NCBI GenBank assembly: GCA_038087015.1
Contig: JASBNA010000008.1
Coordinates: 868,001-932,000 of the forward strand
DNA: 64,000 bases
Reading direction: 5' to 3'
Source: Cerrena zonata
Taxonomy: Eukaryota; Basidiomycota; Agaricomycetes; Polyporales; Cerrenaceae
A program made the position numbers and the translations under genes. This document shows, piece by piece, positions 11,520-22,745 of this stretch. The notes under the pieces were generated by a model. It ran no database searches. It saw only the letters and a list, made by a program, of their open reading frames with translations, and had not been told where the DNA came from. The number at the start of each line of letters is the position of its first letter. Positions within the stretch are counted from its first letter, which is position 1.

Positions 11520-13051
11520 TTAATACGCTTGAGCTTTGAAGTCTCCAGTAGCGTACTTCGCACCCTGATCAATAATTAAGTTGCCATCACATCACCTCAA
11601 CATAGGCAAGAAGCTTACGTCGCCGTTCGGGAGACTTCCCATCTCCACATCGTCATTGATCTGCGACTGCGAGATCGAGACGGAAATCGGTGCGCCACCC
11701 TTTCGTGAAGCCTGGTTGAGTCTCGATGTAACGGTGTTACTCGTGGTGCTGAGAGTAGCGGCCGTTACGCTGGTGTCCATGGCATTCCTACCACCAACGA
11801 TACGCACTCGGGCGTTGAAGACCTAAATATGACGGATTGATGGTAAGCGTTCCCATCAATTTGGCGGATCAAAGTCGTCGGAACGTGGGAAATTGGACAC
11901 TTACCACGAGCAAACTGTTGGCGTAGATCTTGCTCAGCGCAATACTGGGGGCAAGATGGTAGTTGTTGTTCTCGAAAGCAAGGAACAACGCAAGATCGAG
12001 GATGGCGAAGGTGGCACAAGTCAAACCAGTTTCAATCGTGATACGAATGAACTTTGACAGGAGTGTCGTTGTCGCCCGGAAACCGGTCTGTGACTTGTGC
12101 AAATAGTAAATCATACTTCCCGCGAGGATCACATCACAAAGGGCAGTTCCGCCTAGCCAGACCTGAAACAGTCGAGTTGAGCGGTATGAACATCGATAAT
12201 ATGAGCGAAGCACTCACAATGGTAGTCCTGAATGCACGGCTTTGCACTGCAACATTGGTTTGTTGAGTGTCATTAGTCGCAATGGAGAAACATGAATCTT
12301 ACCCTGAGAGAACTCTCCGATGATGTGAGAGAAGATTCCGGAGTAGAAACCGAAGCCACATTGAACCAAGGCAAGCTGGAGAAGTATTAGTATTAGTATT
12401 CCAAGGCTAGTCCGACGAAGTGACGGAGGAGACACGTACGAAAGCAACAATGCCCGACATCCAGATACGTTCGCTCAGCATGTAGATACGCCAAGCATAG
12501 AACAGTTGACTGGTGCAACTGACTATTCAAACCATAAACCTGTCTGATCATACACAAGACACAATCTTCCACTTACTAACGCTTCCGAGAACGGGGACAC
12601 TGAACCACAACCATCCAACAGCATCGAGCTCAATCATATTGCCCCACCCACTTCCGAAATTCCGGAACGCATCTCGAGTTGAGAGCACTGTTTGCAGCAA
12701 CTCAACAGTGTAGGTGAAAGCCACCAGTGCCTTCGGTACCAAACGATCGTTGGGGAACGCGAGGTAATAAATATCTACAAGCACAGTCAATATCTATGAC
12801 GGAGTGAAACTAGCCATCGGACTTACAGGTTTGGACTGTCAAGGCTCCGAATAATCCCCAGTTGAAGAAGTGCCCAAGGAGCTAGGGAAGATGGCATCTA
12901 GGTTACGGAGGCGCGACAGAAAACAGACACGCAACATACCAAAGGTCCCGTACTGTCAAATATCGCTTAGCAAGACACTAGCAACAAGTGGGAAGCCGAC
13001 TTACAGCTGGGCAATAATAGGTGGGATTGGTGGTAAAACTGCGGTCGCCAT
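11520..13051 (-). CDS. DUF6534 seven-helix membrane protein
   Basis: The ATG at 13049-13051 begins MATAVLPPIPPIIAQL. Very short exons follow: TGPL, then LGHFFNWGLFGALTVQT and YIYYLAFPNDRLVPKALVAF. Next are QLFYAWRIYMLSERIWMSGI and ALVQCGFGFYSGIFSHIIGE, then WLGGTALCDVILAGSMIYYL and SKFIRITIETGLTCATFAIL. The end reads HLAPSIALSKIYANSLLVV and FNARVRIVGG. The last exon, GAKYATGDFKAQAY, stops at 11520-11522. The hydrophobic segments and the conserved C-terminal stretch (KFI..TIETG...A..DL.LFL...N.HLAP...LSK.YANSLL) are those of the basidiomycete DUF6534 family, which is expanded in Agaricomycetes and has no settled function. The tail after about residue 290 is Ser/Thr-rich and cytoplasmic in style. 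Splice phases agree. Confidence 0.88.
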
Positions 13052-15777
13052 TGCTGAGCTTCTAAGACAGTGAACAAAGTGACTGATGAAAGTACAGTGA
13101 CTACAACGAAGAAAGCTAGCTGCCACAGAAAACGGAGTGATCAGTCCACCGCCGGATGAATCGCCTACCATTTCCAACACGTTTTTAATGGTCTGCTTGG
13201 GCGCTAACACGTCATGCAAGCTCTCGGAGGTGCACTGTGTATCAGCGCCATGTCCGTATGCTGTTTGCTTGAGTAAGGTGCCTTTCCGGCGGATAATCCA
13301 GTACAGATCATTCGTAAAGTGGAAAAGAGATGGGAGCGGATTTACCGTATCCTCTTGAGATCTGTTGTGAGATGCAAAGCTTACACGGTAACAGTTGTTC
13401 GTATCCTGTGTAGCGGTCCCATCAGCTGAACCCGTTCGGAGATGTTCCTGTCAGGGTGAGAAGGGAAGTCCAGATAGAACAATGAGAGGCTCCCGCCCGT
13501 CAACGGAATATCGGTTGCCTTGGGATGTCGCCAATGAGTGTCGTAGATCATTCACGTGGCAACTGGCTATCCTGTCTATCGGTCAAGAGCATGCTTGACC
13601 TTACCGGTGCACCTCATATTGCACATCTTGAGTACTTATGAAGGCGTGAAACGCATTGATGGTGAATATTCAAATCAGTTTTCCATGGAGAGGTTTCAAG
13701 ATGACTGGAACTTTGAACAGCAGTGAATACCTTTACCCTTTCGCTGCCCACAAGATGAGGCTTTAGCAAGAGTAGCAAAGCTGTGTTTCCTAGCGCTAAG
13801 CCTAGGTTTCTATACGAAATCCTCCACTTGCAAGTGGATACTCGCCTGTGGATGCGGAACATGCCAAAACGCGCACAATCTGGTTGGAGCAGTCTTACGA
13901 CTTGTCGATGATATAGGCTCGATAGGCGTAGCAGGTGAGTACTATTCGACAAAGAGTACAGTACGAATAGTATGGTGTCGTCCTGTAGCAGGAAAATGAT
14001 GCTTCCGGGGACCAGATCTCTGATCGACATGCCATTTCAGGAGATCGCGATCGTTCGAGCTGAAGTGTGCAGCCAACTTGGCATTTATTTTCTAATCCCT
14101 CGAGGATCGACATGCTGTACTGTGAATCTACTAATCCATATCCCAACCAGTTCTACTTATACAGAGGTGCATTTAACCTACCCATTTTAACCTTTAAAAA
14201 CGATGACGACAGCGGGTCGCGTATCGAGGTATTAAACTACACCAGCTCTAGCCGAATTTACGCTATGTCCCTGATCGACCCCGCAAGCGAAGAAGACCTT
14301 CGAGTTATCCGACGTGGGGAAGCTTCGTCACTTCTTCATTCCTAAAATCGTAACTCTGAGAGGTTTTGCTTTCTTTTTCTTTTCCGAACGGTGTAAAAAA
14401 TGAAATATCATGATAGACCGTAAGTTTTAGTAGGTCTAAGCCAGTTTTTTGTTGCTCCTTCTTGCCTCTGACGTGTCTAACTACGAATTTCAAAATAGCT
14501 AATTCGAATAAAGATGCAAAGGTCGTATTGAACCAACTCCTCTTGGGACATGAAAACACTGCCTACTCGATCTACAGCACTTGCTGTTTGTAGAAAGCTG
14601 TCTGACCGCACTGATGCTAAGTGATGATACCAGCGCCACATCAGAGGCGGAAGGAATTCTGCGAGGTGATCTGCGATCCATGTGATGGTGCATCGGGCAC
14701 CCAGTGAACTTATCCGTTCCAGGCTTCTCCCTAAAGTGCATAGCCATCAGAACATCACGATACCCATATCAAAGCTGAAGAGGATAAGGAAAGTTACGAA
14801 TAGCAAATATATTCGAACAATGGGGGTGCTGAAAACTTCTTTCTCTTACAGAGCAATGCTTGGTGCTGCTATGTGAACAGGACGGAAGCACCACTCGGTG
14901 CTGTCGGTTATTTCCTGGTGCACTGTGGAACGCTGCTTCTTGATGAGGTCGAGCAACAGCTCGCAAAGACGTTTGAATACAGTTCGTAACGTCACTATAT
15001 TTTAAGCATGTTGGTCCATACGGCTCACGCACGTTTTGCCGGACACCGTCGAAACAATCTCGTTCATCCACTGTGTGGCCCGGCGTTTCGTTCAGCCGAC
15101 GGCGAGTGTGGAGTACATCAGAGTAACATTATCTCGAGCAAGAATAGGCAAAGAAAACTCCTTCAAAATTTCCATGTATCAGTATCAAGGGCGATCATTA
15201 GAGATGGAGGAGGTCCAAACGTCGGCCTAAACAAGATGACGGCACTATTCCCCGATACGACCCCGGCAAACTCTTGGCTATGTGCACCATCGAACACCCT
15301 TCGTAATGTCAAGAGACGTCAAGCTGTGAAGTTCTACATTTCTATTTACATTCCAATCATTCATCAAACAAATAAGTCTCGCCGTCCGGCTTATTTGACA
15401 GGCATCTGTTTCAAACAACTCCGTTTCGGGGTTCTGAGACTCGCTGAGAACAGTTTCTAAGGCTGGCTTGAGTATTACCATAGGTTGACAGAACATTCTT
15501 CGAAGAACTGGGGCATATTTTATCATGAAGTCGAGTTCACATACAGTATCTTGTGGACCACATCACGACGGATCACGGCTGCGCAGGCAAGTAACGAGAG
15601 GAAAACGGCACAGATACTTGTGATTACTGCTAATCGTCTTACCCCAGCTTACCCCTCATCCAAGGCCAAGATGAACTGAGAGCACTTCGCAGGTCAAAAA
15701 AGGATTACAATTGATACATTGATGCGGTCGTTACGAATCATCAGAAAGGTTCATACAGTGGAGTGGAGGCTAAACTA
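13052..15777. other. Long intergenic region, no gene seen
   Basis: About 2.7 kb. Several frames of 60-150 residues exist on both strands, including 13614-14030 minus and 15008-15460 plus, but none has a recognisable motif, signal peptide or splice-linked extension. No terminal repeat or reverse-transcriptase remnant was seen by eye. The left end is the DUF6534 promoter. Confidence 0.45.
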
Positions 15778-16558
15778 TCAATACACGTAGGGTACAAGCC
15801 TATACTTGGTACTCTGTGCCCATCGCTCCCATTGGTCTCCAAAATGCCTATGCAAGGCGGCGTCCTCCGCCGTAGTACGGTAGAGAAGGAAAAATTCGAC
15901 AACAGCTACTATGCCCACCCAAGTGATCCAGAAGACCCTTCCCAAGATCTGATCCTGGATACCAACTTCGCGCCACCACGAGCCTTCTCCCATTTGCTGA
16001 ACCAGTAACCCGGTCATGAATGTCAGGCCCGCGGTGTAGCCAGGATGACGAACGACGGAGTAGGGGCCAGTAGTGATAAGAGTGTGTTCGGATCGCAACA
16101 TCAATTCGAAGGTGAAATTTGGACCGAGTCTCTGGTAGCAGGTGACTCTGATGATGGTTCCGCAAACAACCATAAGCAGCCCCAACAGAAAGGTAGGTGT
16201 GATCCTGACACGATCTGCAGCGGGACTGTCAAAGAGTGTTCGTGGAAGGGAGGATGATGATGGGAGGTAAGAAGCAAGGATGAATGCGACCTCGATCAAG
16301 TTGATTGCGATCATGAGTCGCTAAAACGGGTTTGTCAGTTTCGGTTCGAACGCCACGTCGTGTGTCTCCGCTCACTCTGTACAGGTGGGTGATCCATGGC
16401 AAGGAGTCCTTGATGGTCCAGCCCTTCTTCTCTGCCTTCTCCTTCTGAGCGAATTGTTGGCGGTCCTCAGCCTTCGCGGGAGGGTTCGGCGACGACAACG
16501 AGCGTCGGACGCACGCCGTGCTCAACAACAACAAGGGGACCTTCACCAGTGAGGCCAT
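15778..16558 (-). CDS. Isoprenylcysteine carboxyl methyltransferase-like membrane protein
   Basis: Two exons, about 242 residues. The ATG at 16556-16558 gives MASLVKVPLLLLSTACVRRS. Exon 1 ends SLPWITHLYR|GTGAGC and joins, after ...TTTTAG, to RLMIAINLIEVAFILASYLP. The second exon has several hydrophobic segments and the PEMT/ICMT core: CYQRLGPNFTFELMLRSEHT followed by LITTGPYSVVRHPGYTAGL, where RHPxY is the cofactor-binding signature of this superfamily. It ends EDAALHRHFGDQWERWAQST and KYRLVPYVY. Family role: methylation of a small acceptor, for true ICMT the prenylated C-terminal cysteine of CaaX proteins at the ER membrane. It is shorter and more divergent than Ste14, so the acceptor is uncertain. 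An upstream in-frame Met exists, but the chosen start gives the expected hydrophobic N-terminus. Confidence 0.85.
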
Positions 16559-16896
16559 TAGTATACAGCGAGAATACAGCGAGAATACAGTGAGTAGATG
16601 AGAATTCCAATTGCCCTCCACCGTCGAGCCCTGATCGACATAAATACTTTGGCCAGCCAGCTGACACGCAGTTCCTGAGTGTTCCTGTCCCACCATCAAC
16701 ACTGCTCAAGAAAGATCAGACCCTAACGGGAAGCACATGTCCCACCCAAACTGTATGATCGTAACCCACTGACCCACATAATTAGCTCATAGTTTGTCAC
16801 AGGTTTTCAGGAAGAACAGTTTAGGACTTTCTGATCCCTTGGAACGATTACCAACCGCTCTCTTATCAGCCCAATCGTCTGGATAGCCTCACAAAC
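16559..16896. promoter_or_regulatory. Shared divergent promoter region
   Basis: 338 bases separate the start codons of the ICMT-like gene (minus) and the IMPACT-like gene (plus), so both promoters must lie here or overlap. It contains an 11-base triplicate near the ICMT side. No specific factor site is claimed. Confidence 0.6.
16563..16595. repeat. 11-base unit repeated three times
   Basis: The unit ATACAGCGAGA occurs at 16563-16573 and 16574-16584, with a third copy at 16585-16595 differing at two bases. It sits a few bases upstream of the ICMT-like start codon, within its probable 5' untranslated region. Confidence 0.85.
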
Positions 16897-17514
16897 ATGG
16901 CCCTTACTCCTCCTGCCGACGCCGTACGTCGGTGTTTACATTCTACGACGACGATCGCGTCGCACTGGCCTTACTCAATTTTCTCAACAAACCCTGCAAC
17001 AATTCTCAAGTCCAAATTTCAAGGGCACGCGACCTTCTGTCCTCCCACCATCGCTGAGCCGGGTTCTAATGACCTGGCCGGTATTCTAGACTGCATCTCG
17101 AAAGAGTACCCAAGCATCAAACGTGCAACGCATTGCATGTACGCCTGGCGAGTACGAGCACCAGCCGTTCAAACGTCCCGCGCTCCAAATATTTCTTCAA
17201 AATCCCAAGCTTCCCCCTCTGACGTGGCTTACACTATACTTTCTGGCTCCAATGACGGAAACGAATCCGGCGCAGGAGAACGTTTATCACGTCTGCTTGA
17301 GCTCGGTGGCTACGAAAACGTCATCATTCTTGTTCACCGGTGGTACGGAGGTGTGAAGCTCGGATCGGATCGATGGAAATGCATTTCTGGAGCAGCCAAA
17401 GATGCTCTAGAGCTGGGAGGCTTTCAACGTGGCGGCGGCGGCGTTTCCCTCTCAAGTTCTATCTCGCAATCTAAGAACACTACTCCCAAAAATAAGAAAC
17501 ATAGAAAACCCTGA
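16897..17514 (+). CDS. IMPACT/UPF0029-domain protein
   Basis: A single-exon 205-residue protein. The UPF0029 (Impact N-terminal) fold is clear. KSKFQGHATFCPP (about 39-51) is the domain start, RATHCMYAWRV (about 76-86) carries the ATH..AWR signature, DGNESGAGERLSRLLELGG (about 120-138) is the glycine-rich turn, and ILVHRWYGGVKLGSDRWKCI (about 144-163) is the hallmark end. In eukaryotes this domain is found in Yih1/IMPACT, which binds Gcn1 and dampens Gcn2. This protein lacks the N-terminal RWD domain of Yih1 and may be mitochondrial or cytosolic, so a Yih1 role should not be assumed. A Gcn2 gene lies in this window about 42 kb away, probably by chance. The tail after 175 is Gly/Ser/Lys-rich. 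Confidence 0.9.
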   Translation: MALTPPADAVRRCLHSTTTIASHWPYSIFSTNPATILKSKFQGHATFCPPTIAEPGSNDLAGILDCISKEYPSIKRATHCMYAWRVRAPAVQTSRAPNISSKSQASPSDVAYTILSGSNDGNESGAGERLSRLLELGGYENVIILVHRWYGGVKLGSDRWKCISGAAKDALELGGFQRGGGGVSLSSSISQSKNTTPKNKKHRKP

Positions 17515-19771
17515 TGTTTTCAGCCTCGAGGCTCGCATCTTCTTCTAGCTCGCGTTTTCTGAGGTCATTCAGGAAGCTTACGATGTTCTTTTTCGTCATA
17601 TCAGGCTATGTTTTCTCCTGCTGAGTACGCCAGGGCCATATGATCATCATTTTTCTCTTCGCTAATCCTAATCAGCGTTTCCAAAGGCTTTCCCCTACGT
17701 ACGGCGGCCTAACGGCCTCGTTAAGCAAGGATTCAGGGTCCAGGAAAACATATTGATCCTGATAGATTGGACGCAATGACCTCACCCCTTCCCACGGGAC
17801 ACGCCAATGAACGAACGAGGGGGAAAGTCAGGCTGTAACTTACTCTACTGTTTTGGATGATGGACGGGAAGACGGAACGGAGAGGGGGAGTTTCAAGTAT
17901 TCGTTCAATACGAAACTTCGGGACTGCTTTCTTGATGACAGTAAGTAAGAATGAACTTTACGATAGTGTTTCATCCCTTTTTCCCTTTATCTCCACTTGG
18001 CAGATCTCGGCGACTGGTCGACTTATGACCTTCAACACTTCTGTACATACAAACGCAAGAGCGCACATGCAATTCCAATGTAGAGACTGGATATATGCGA
18101 TCTATATTTATCATGTTCGGCCGCTGGAAAGGCACCTTGACGTTTATTTGGTCTCAATTCAATTTCGATTCCTGGTCGTACCTTTCCCCTCATCGGCGGT
18201 TGAACATACAACCAATTTGGAGCTAGTCATATCAAGTAATCCTTACGACTATCTGCCGGAACACAGGAAGCTGATGCAGGTAGTCCGCGGATCCGTATCG
18301 TTCTGCCGTTGCCTCAAGATTATTCATGATGAGCACCGGCCACAACTGCTTAGTTATCTGGTATGACTGCTATCTTGCTGTAAGCTTATACACTCCCGAA
18401 GTCTTTGCCCCGGAGCTCTTTGGCTTGAAGTTGAAGCTACGATCGAAAATGACATTCAGTAGGCCTTTATTGTTTATATCATTTATACCCGACGCCCATA
18501 TCATTCGCTACTGACCACAGCTTTGCTTAACGCCTACACCCATACGTCTTAGGATCGCCCAAAAACATGTGTAAAACGCATGTTTTCTCTCGTTTAGACC
18601 GGACTTGTATATATACGCACGTTCCAGAAGGGCGTAGTTTTTTCGAAGTGATGAACCTCTAGACCAAAAGGCACTTTCTAGATATTCCATATACGTCTAT
18701 CGGAGGCATTAATGTGCGTAGTGCAATGCCACCACGGTGCCACCACAAAATCTAGATTTCCCCCTTTCAGTTCAAGCTTGAACGGATGCTAATGCTAATG
18801 CCAGCTAAGACTCGGACATCGCGGTCACTATACTGCCATTCAGGTTATATTACACCCAATCTACCACACACACCACCCAACCTTCCGTTCAACCCATCCC
18901 ACCCAACCCGAACAGAAGTAAAAACCCAAGTTGCAAATCCACCTCGCATCCAAGATTCTAGACTCCAACCAACCGCAACCGCAACCATATTGAGAGAACG
19001 ACTGGCTTCTCGATTTAGAGGGTGAGAACTGAGCCTACCGCAACCACGCCTTTCCCTCGAGGCTCTAAACCAAATAACTAAATTTTCGCCACCTACCACC
19101 GTCCGTGACGAATTCCCGTTCTTCTGCTTCACTATCCAGTCATCACGTCATCTCCACCCGATATCCTCCGAGTCCTTCCTCCGTCCAACCTAACCTTCTT
19201 TCAGATCTCGTGGCGTTTTCTATCTCTAGTTCAGAACGTTCTTGATAGAATTTACGGGGGGAGGATGATCAGATGACCCCCTCATTATCTCGTTCTTGGC
19301 TTTGGAGGTTTATGGGTATATGCGGTGTTTGGTGGCTTACGGATTTGCAACGCCTTGTCATAGAGGCTGGGGCGTTATGCAGTACTTGTTCGGGACTTTA
19401 GTCCTGTGTGGACCTGCGCGGTCATGAGTGTTATATGGTGGACTAAACTCGGACGTTAACTATTGGGTGCAGAGGCAGAGACAGTTCTTATCTCTCTTCC
19501 CTTCCCTGTCGTTCTTCCGCTGTGTATGCTCTATCTAATGGCTGTCGAAAGTATCCTTCCGATAAGACCAGGCCATATAGATGATGACTAGAATGATGGT
19601 ATACACTCAACGGTAATGAAGTGTAAAGACATACGAAATCCAAACTAGAGGATATTACTACAGGTAGAGAGTACTACAAGTACAACAAACATGAAGAAAT
19701 CTCATTCATTTCAAGGAACAAAGCGGCCAGAAGGGGGTATAACGCCGCTGAGGATCAACAACTCCGACAAC
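17515..19771. other. Intergenic, no gene seen
   Basis: About 2.3 kb between convergent genes. A 169-residue frame at 17857-18366 has no motif. Around 18.85-19.0 kb the plus strand is rich in A/C with runs of CCA/ACC, and a short CAACCG repeat lies near 18970-18985. No further structure seen. Confidence 0.45.
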
Positions 19772-22745
19772 TCAAACAGCCGGCCCAACAATCGTAAACG
19801 CATCACTCCTCCACTCACTCCCCTTCATAGCACTCTCCTCCCTCTCAGCAGCACGATTGATCCACCCAGAAGGATGTCCAGCATTAACGATCACACTATC
19901 ACGTTTGCTGACCACCTTGAACTGAGCGTGCTTATCGTCCGCCTTGGACTTGACGCTCGCAGCTTCCTCTTTCTTGCGCTGGAACAACTGCGAAGAGACA
20001 GTATTGTTACTTTGGCGTGTCACTGGAGAGAGGGAAAGGTAATGTCGTACCTCCTGAAGGACTTGTGTCCTACTCTTATCCTCGCTAGCATCTGCCTCCT
20101 TCATACGATCTCTAACACCAACAAGTTGTCCATCGACATACTCCAAACCGGTCCTGATCGCGCCTTCAATGGCCTTCTGCAGCTGCTTCTTCACTAGACC
20201 CGTCGCGAGGGGCCTTACAGCCTTGTATAAAGTATCGTGCTTCGAGTCCCTGATACTGAACTTCAGTGTGTCCACCTTCACGTTCACATCCTTGACCTCG
20301 AATACACTAGCTGGGTCATTAGACGACTTGACATGCGCTGTCACAGTCAGCCCAGAGCCGCCAAGGAGGACGTCAGCAAGACCCGAATCGGTGATCTTGG
20401 CAAGACCAGTCTTCTTGCGGAAGTAGAATGCGACGTCTTCATATCGGCTTGGATTTGTGCGAAAGTGAGTGTGAACTCATGGGAGGATTCGTCCTTGATG
20501 GCATTGTAGGGACTGAATTTGACGAAGTTGTGTGCCTCGATGGAAACAATGTTAGGGAACAGGTTACGACCTGATAGAGCGAGGTTCTCGAGAACGATAT
20601 CGAGCGAGTCGTCTGTGTATTCGATACGAGGAATAGGTACGTATCCGACCTGAATATTACGAGTTCAATACCCACATAAAAATGAATGAGAGAAAGGGAC
20701 ATACCTGGTCGATGATAGCTGGAAGAATAACCTTTCTGATATCCATCCAGAGCTCGCTCTTGAACTTGAGGCTGCCCTCATCGTCAAACAACAGATCTTT
20801 GGTGAGTCGTGCCCAGTCTTCACCGAAGCGCTTATTGAGGGGATCGTCACCTAAAAACGCACAATTTAGGCTAACCATCGCTCTTGAACAAGCTGAGACC
20901 TACCAAGGGCGCGGAACCAATCACCAGCACTGTTGAATAGGTTGTCGAAGTGCGACTTGTATTTATCATCGTAGAACTTCTTTCCTTCATCCTTGAGTCG
21001 GTTCGCTTGGTTGTTGCAATCTGGCTCGAGGACGTATCCAGGCTCCAACAACACCTATATCAAAATCACAAAAGTCGTTAAATCATTATCCACATCTGGG
21101 AAAAAGTGAACATACCTTGCGAACGTAAGAGTCAACAGCCCTGAACCAATCGCGTAGCTCCTCGTCTTGCTTGGAGTCCTCATAAAGAACCTTCATGGCG
21201 TCACCGATGACACTCAAACTCATCCCGTTTGCAAAACGTTCGAGTAAGGTACGGAGCTCGGAGGTGGCTTGTTGGAGGGAATTGTCTGACTGGAGTGCAT
21301 CCTTCGAGTCTTGACCTGTACGAATGGATGCATCAGACGTCAAACAAAACTTGTTTCTTGACAGTAGCGACATACCGTGACTCAACACAGACTGTCCATG
21401 GCTCGCGTATTCCTCCAGGTAAGTCAATAACCAACGGATACTCTCCTGGTAATCTTTATGCTTCTGACACTCCACGATCACCTTCTTCCCTCTATAGATG
21501 AATTGGTCTCTCCTCTCTTCAGGGAAGTACTCTTCGGTGAAGAAGTTCTTGGTCCTATCATACTGGTCGTTCGCTCTGTCCTTGTGTTCTTGTGGTATAC
21601 GATCAGTGAGTTGGTCCTACACGAGAAGCCAATCTTAGTTATTATCGAAACACCTGATATACCGAGTATGGAGGTAAACGTACACGAACGCCACGAAGTT
21701 TGCCCATGAGGCCCTTCTTCTTTATTTCAGCGTCTCGCGATCCTCTGGGACGAAATCCCCATTGACGGTCGTCTCAACATCCCGTTTCTGATGTTGTGCT
21801 TCTGTCTGTTTGAGAAATTACGTTAAGGTGATGTTCAGGGTAGGGAAGGCGCATATACTCACCTGAGCACGATCAGCCAAGTCGTTTGCTTTACTTTGCG
21901 CCTCGCCCATTGCTTGAGAGCCAGACATGGTACGGCCGTCATCTGTAACAACAGTAGCACCAGTTCCAAGGTCGTCACGAGGATGCTGACGAATAGTGTG
22001 GCCAGTACCAGGAATTTGAGCTTCTAGCACCTACACACAAACCAAATGTGAGTATATGCACCCAAAATCGACTAGTAACCAGTGTATGTACAGGTGTCTC
22101 ATTAGGACCGGCTGTTCGACCGCCCTCGGTGACGAATTGGTCTTTAGGAGCGCTTTCGTCTACCTGTCTTAGGCGTTCCTGGTCAGGACGAGCAGCCTCG
22201 GCGGCCTTTTCAGCACCACGAGCAAGGAGGTCACGTCCAATGACGGAAAAGTCGCTCAAGAGTTTGCGAACTTCGGCGTTGGTGAGGATGAGGGAAAACA
22301 GAGCACGAAGGTGTTGGACAGCTTGTTCACCGTCCGACTTGGCTTTCGCCTTGTCGACGGGGATGATGTCGTTGGGGTCCTTCTTTGCCTGGTCAAAGTC
22401 GGTATCCCTGGTATGCCAGACAAAGTTCTGGAAAAGCTCGTCGCGGTTCTTCTCCTTCACGATGAGACGCATGGTCTCGATGATGTCTCGAGAGTCTTGG
22501 ATGAGCTTCTTTCCCTCGGAGCTCAGTTCGTTTTCTGGGACGGGGGAATGTTGGAGGACGTATTTGAGTGTGCTGTCGATCTGCTCGTTGGAAGGCATGC
22601 GCGACTGCTTGAAGGCGTTGATGACACCGTAAAGCTTGAGCTTGCGGCCGACATCCTGCTCGAGCTTGGTCTTGTCGACGGGGTCGATGACGGAACCCTG
22701 TTTGGGATGTTCAGATATATCTTTGGGGGCGTTTGAAAGGGACAT
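19772..22745 (-). CDS. HAM1-like protein (HAM1 N- and C-terminal domains), one-base frameshift
   Basis: The ATG at 22743-22745 starts MSLSNAPKDISEHPKQGSVI. The first long exon (HAM1-like N-terminal domain) includes KLKLYGVINAFKQSRMPSNE, SSEGKKLIQDSRDIIETMRL and EQAVQHLRALFSLILTNAEV. Middle exons give LRTLLERFANGMSLSVIGDA, ELRDWFRAVDSYVRKV and SLKFKSELWMDIRKVILPAI. Then come VPIPRIEYTDDSLDIVLENL and ALSGRNLFPNIVSIEAHNFV. The HAM1 C-terminal domain has DVAFYFRKKTGLAKITDSGL, ADVLLGGSGLTV, VRPLATGLVKKQLQKAIEGA and RTGLEYVDGQLVGVRDRM. The stop is at 19772-19774. At 20438-20439, between IQADM and DVAFYF, the frame slips by one base inside an A run (expected ATG AAA GAC, read ATG AAG AC), and no intron can explain it. 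The family is cytosolic, widespread in fungi and linked to hyphal anastomosis by name only. Expected length about 830 residues once the slip is allowed for. Confidence 0.85.

Noticed and set aside
13001..13219. Possible upstream extension of the DUF6534 protein (GGGLITPFSVAAS)
   Set aside because: The frame lacks a good ATG; the Met at 13051 gives the standard short N-terminus of the family.
15008..15460. 150-residue plus-strand frame
   Set aside because: No motif, no signal peptide and no flanking exons; the opposite strand has an equally long frame, as expected by chance at this base composition.
17857..18366. 169-residue plus-strand frame
   Set aside because: No recognisable domain or conserved pattern, and a start embedded in low-information sequence.
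22048..22632. 194-residue plus-strand frame
   Set aside because: Antisense shadow of the first long exon of the HAM1-like gene.
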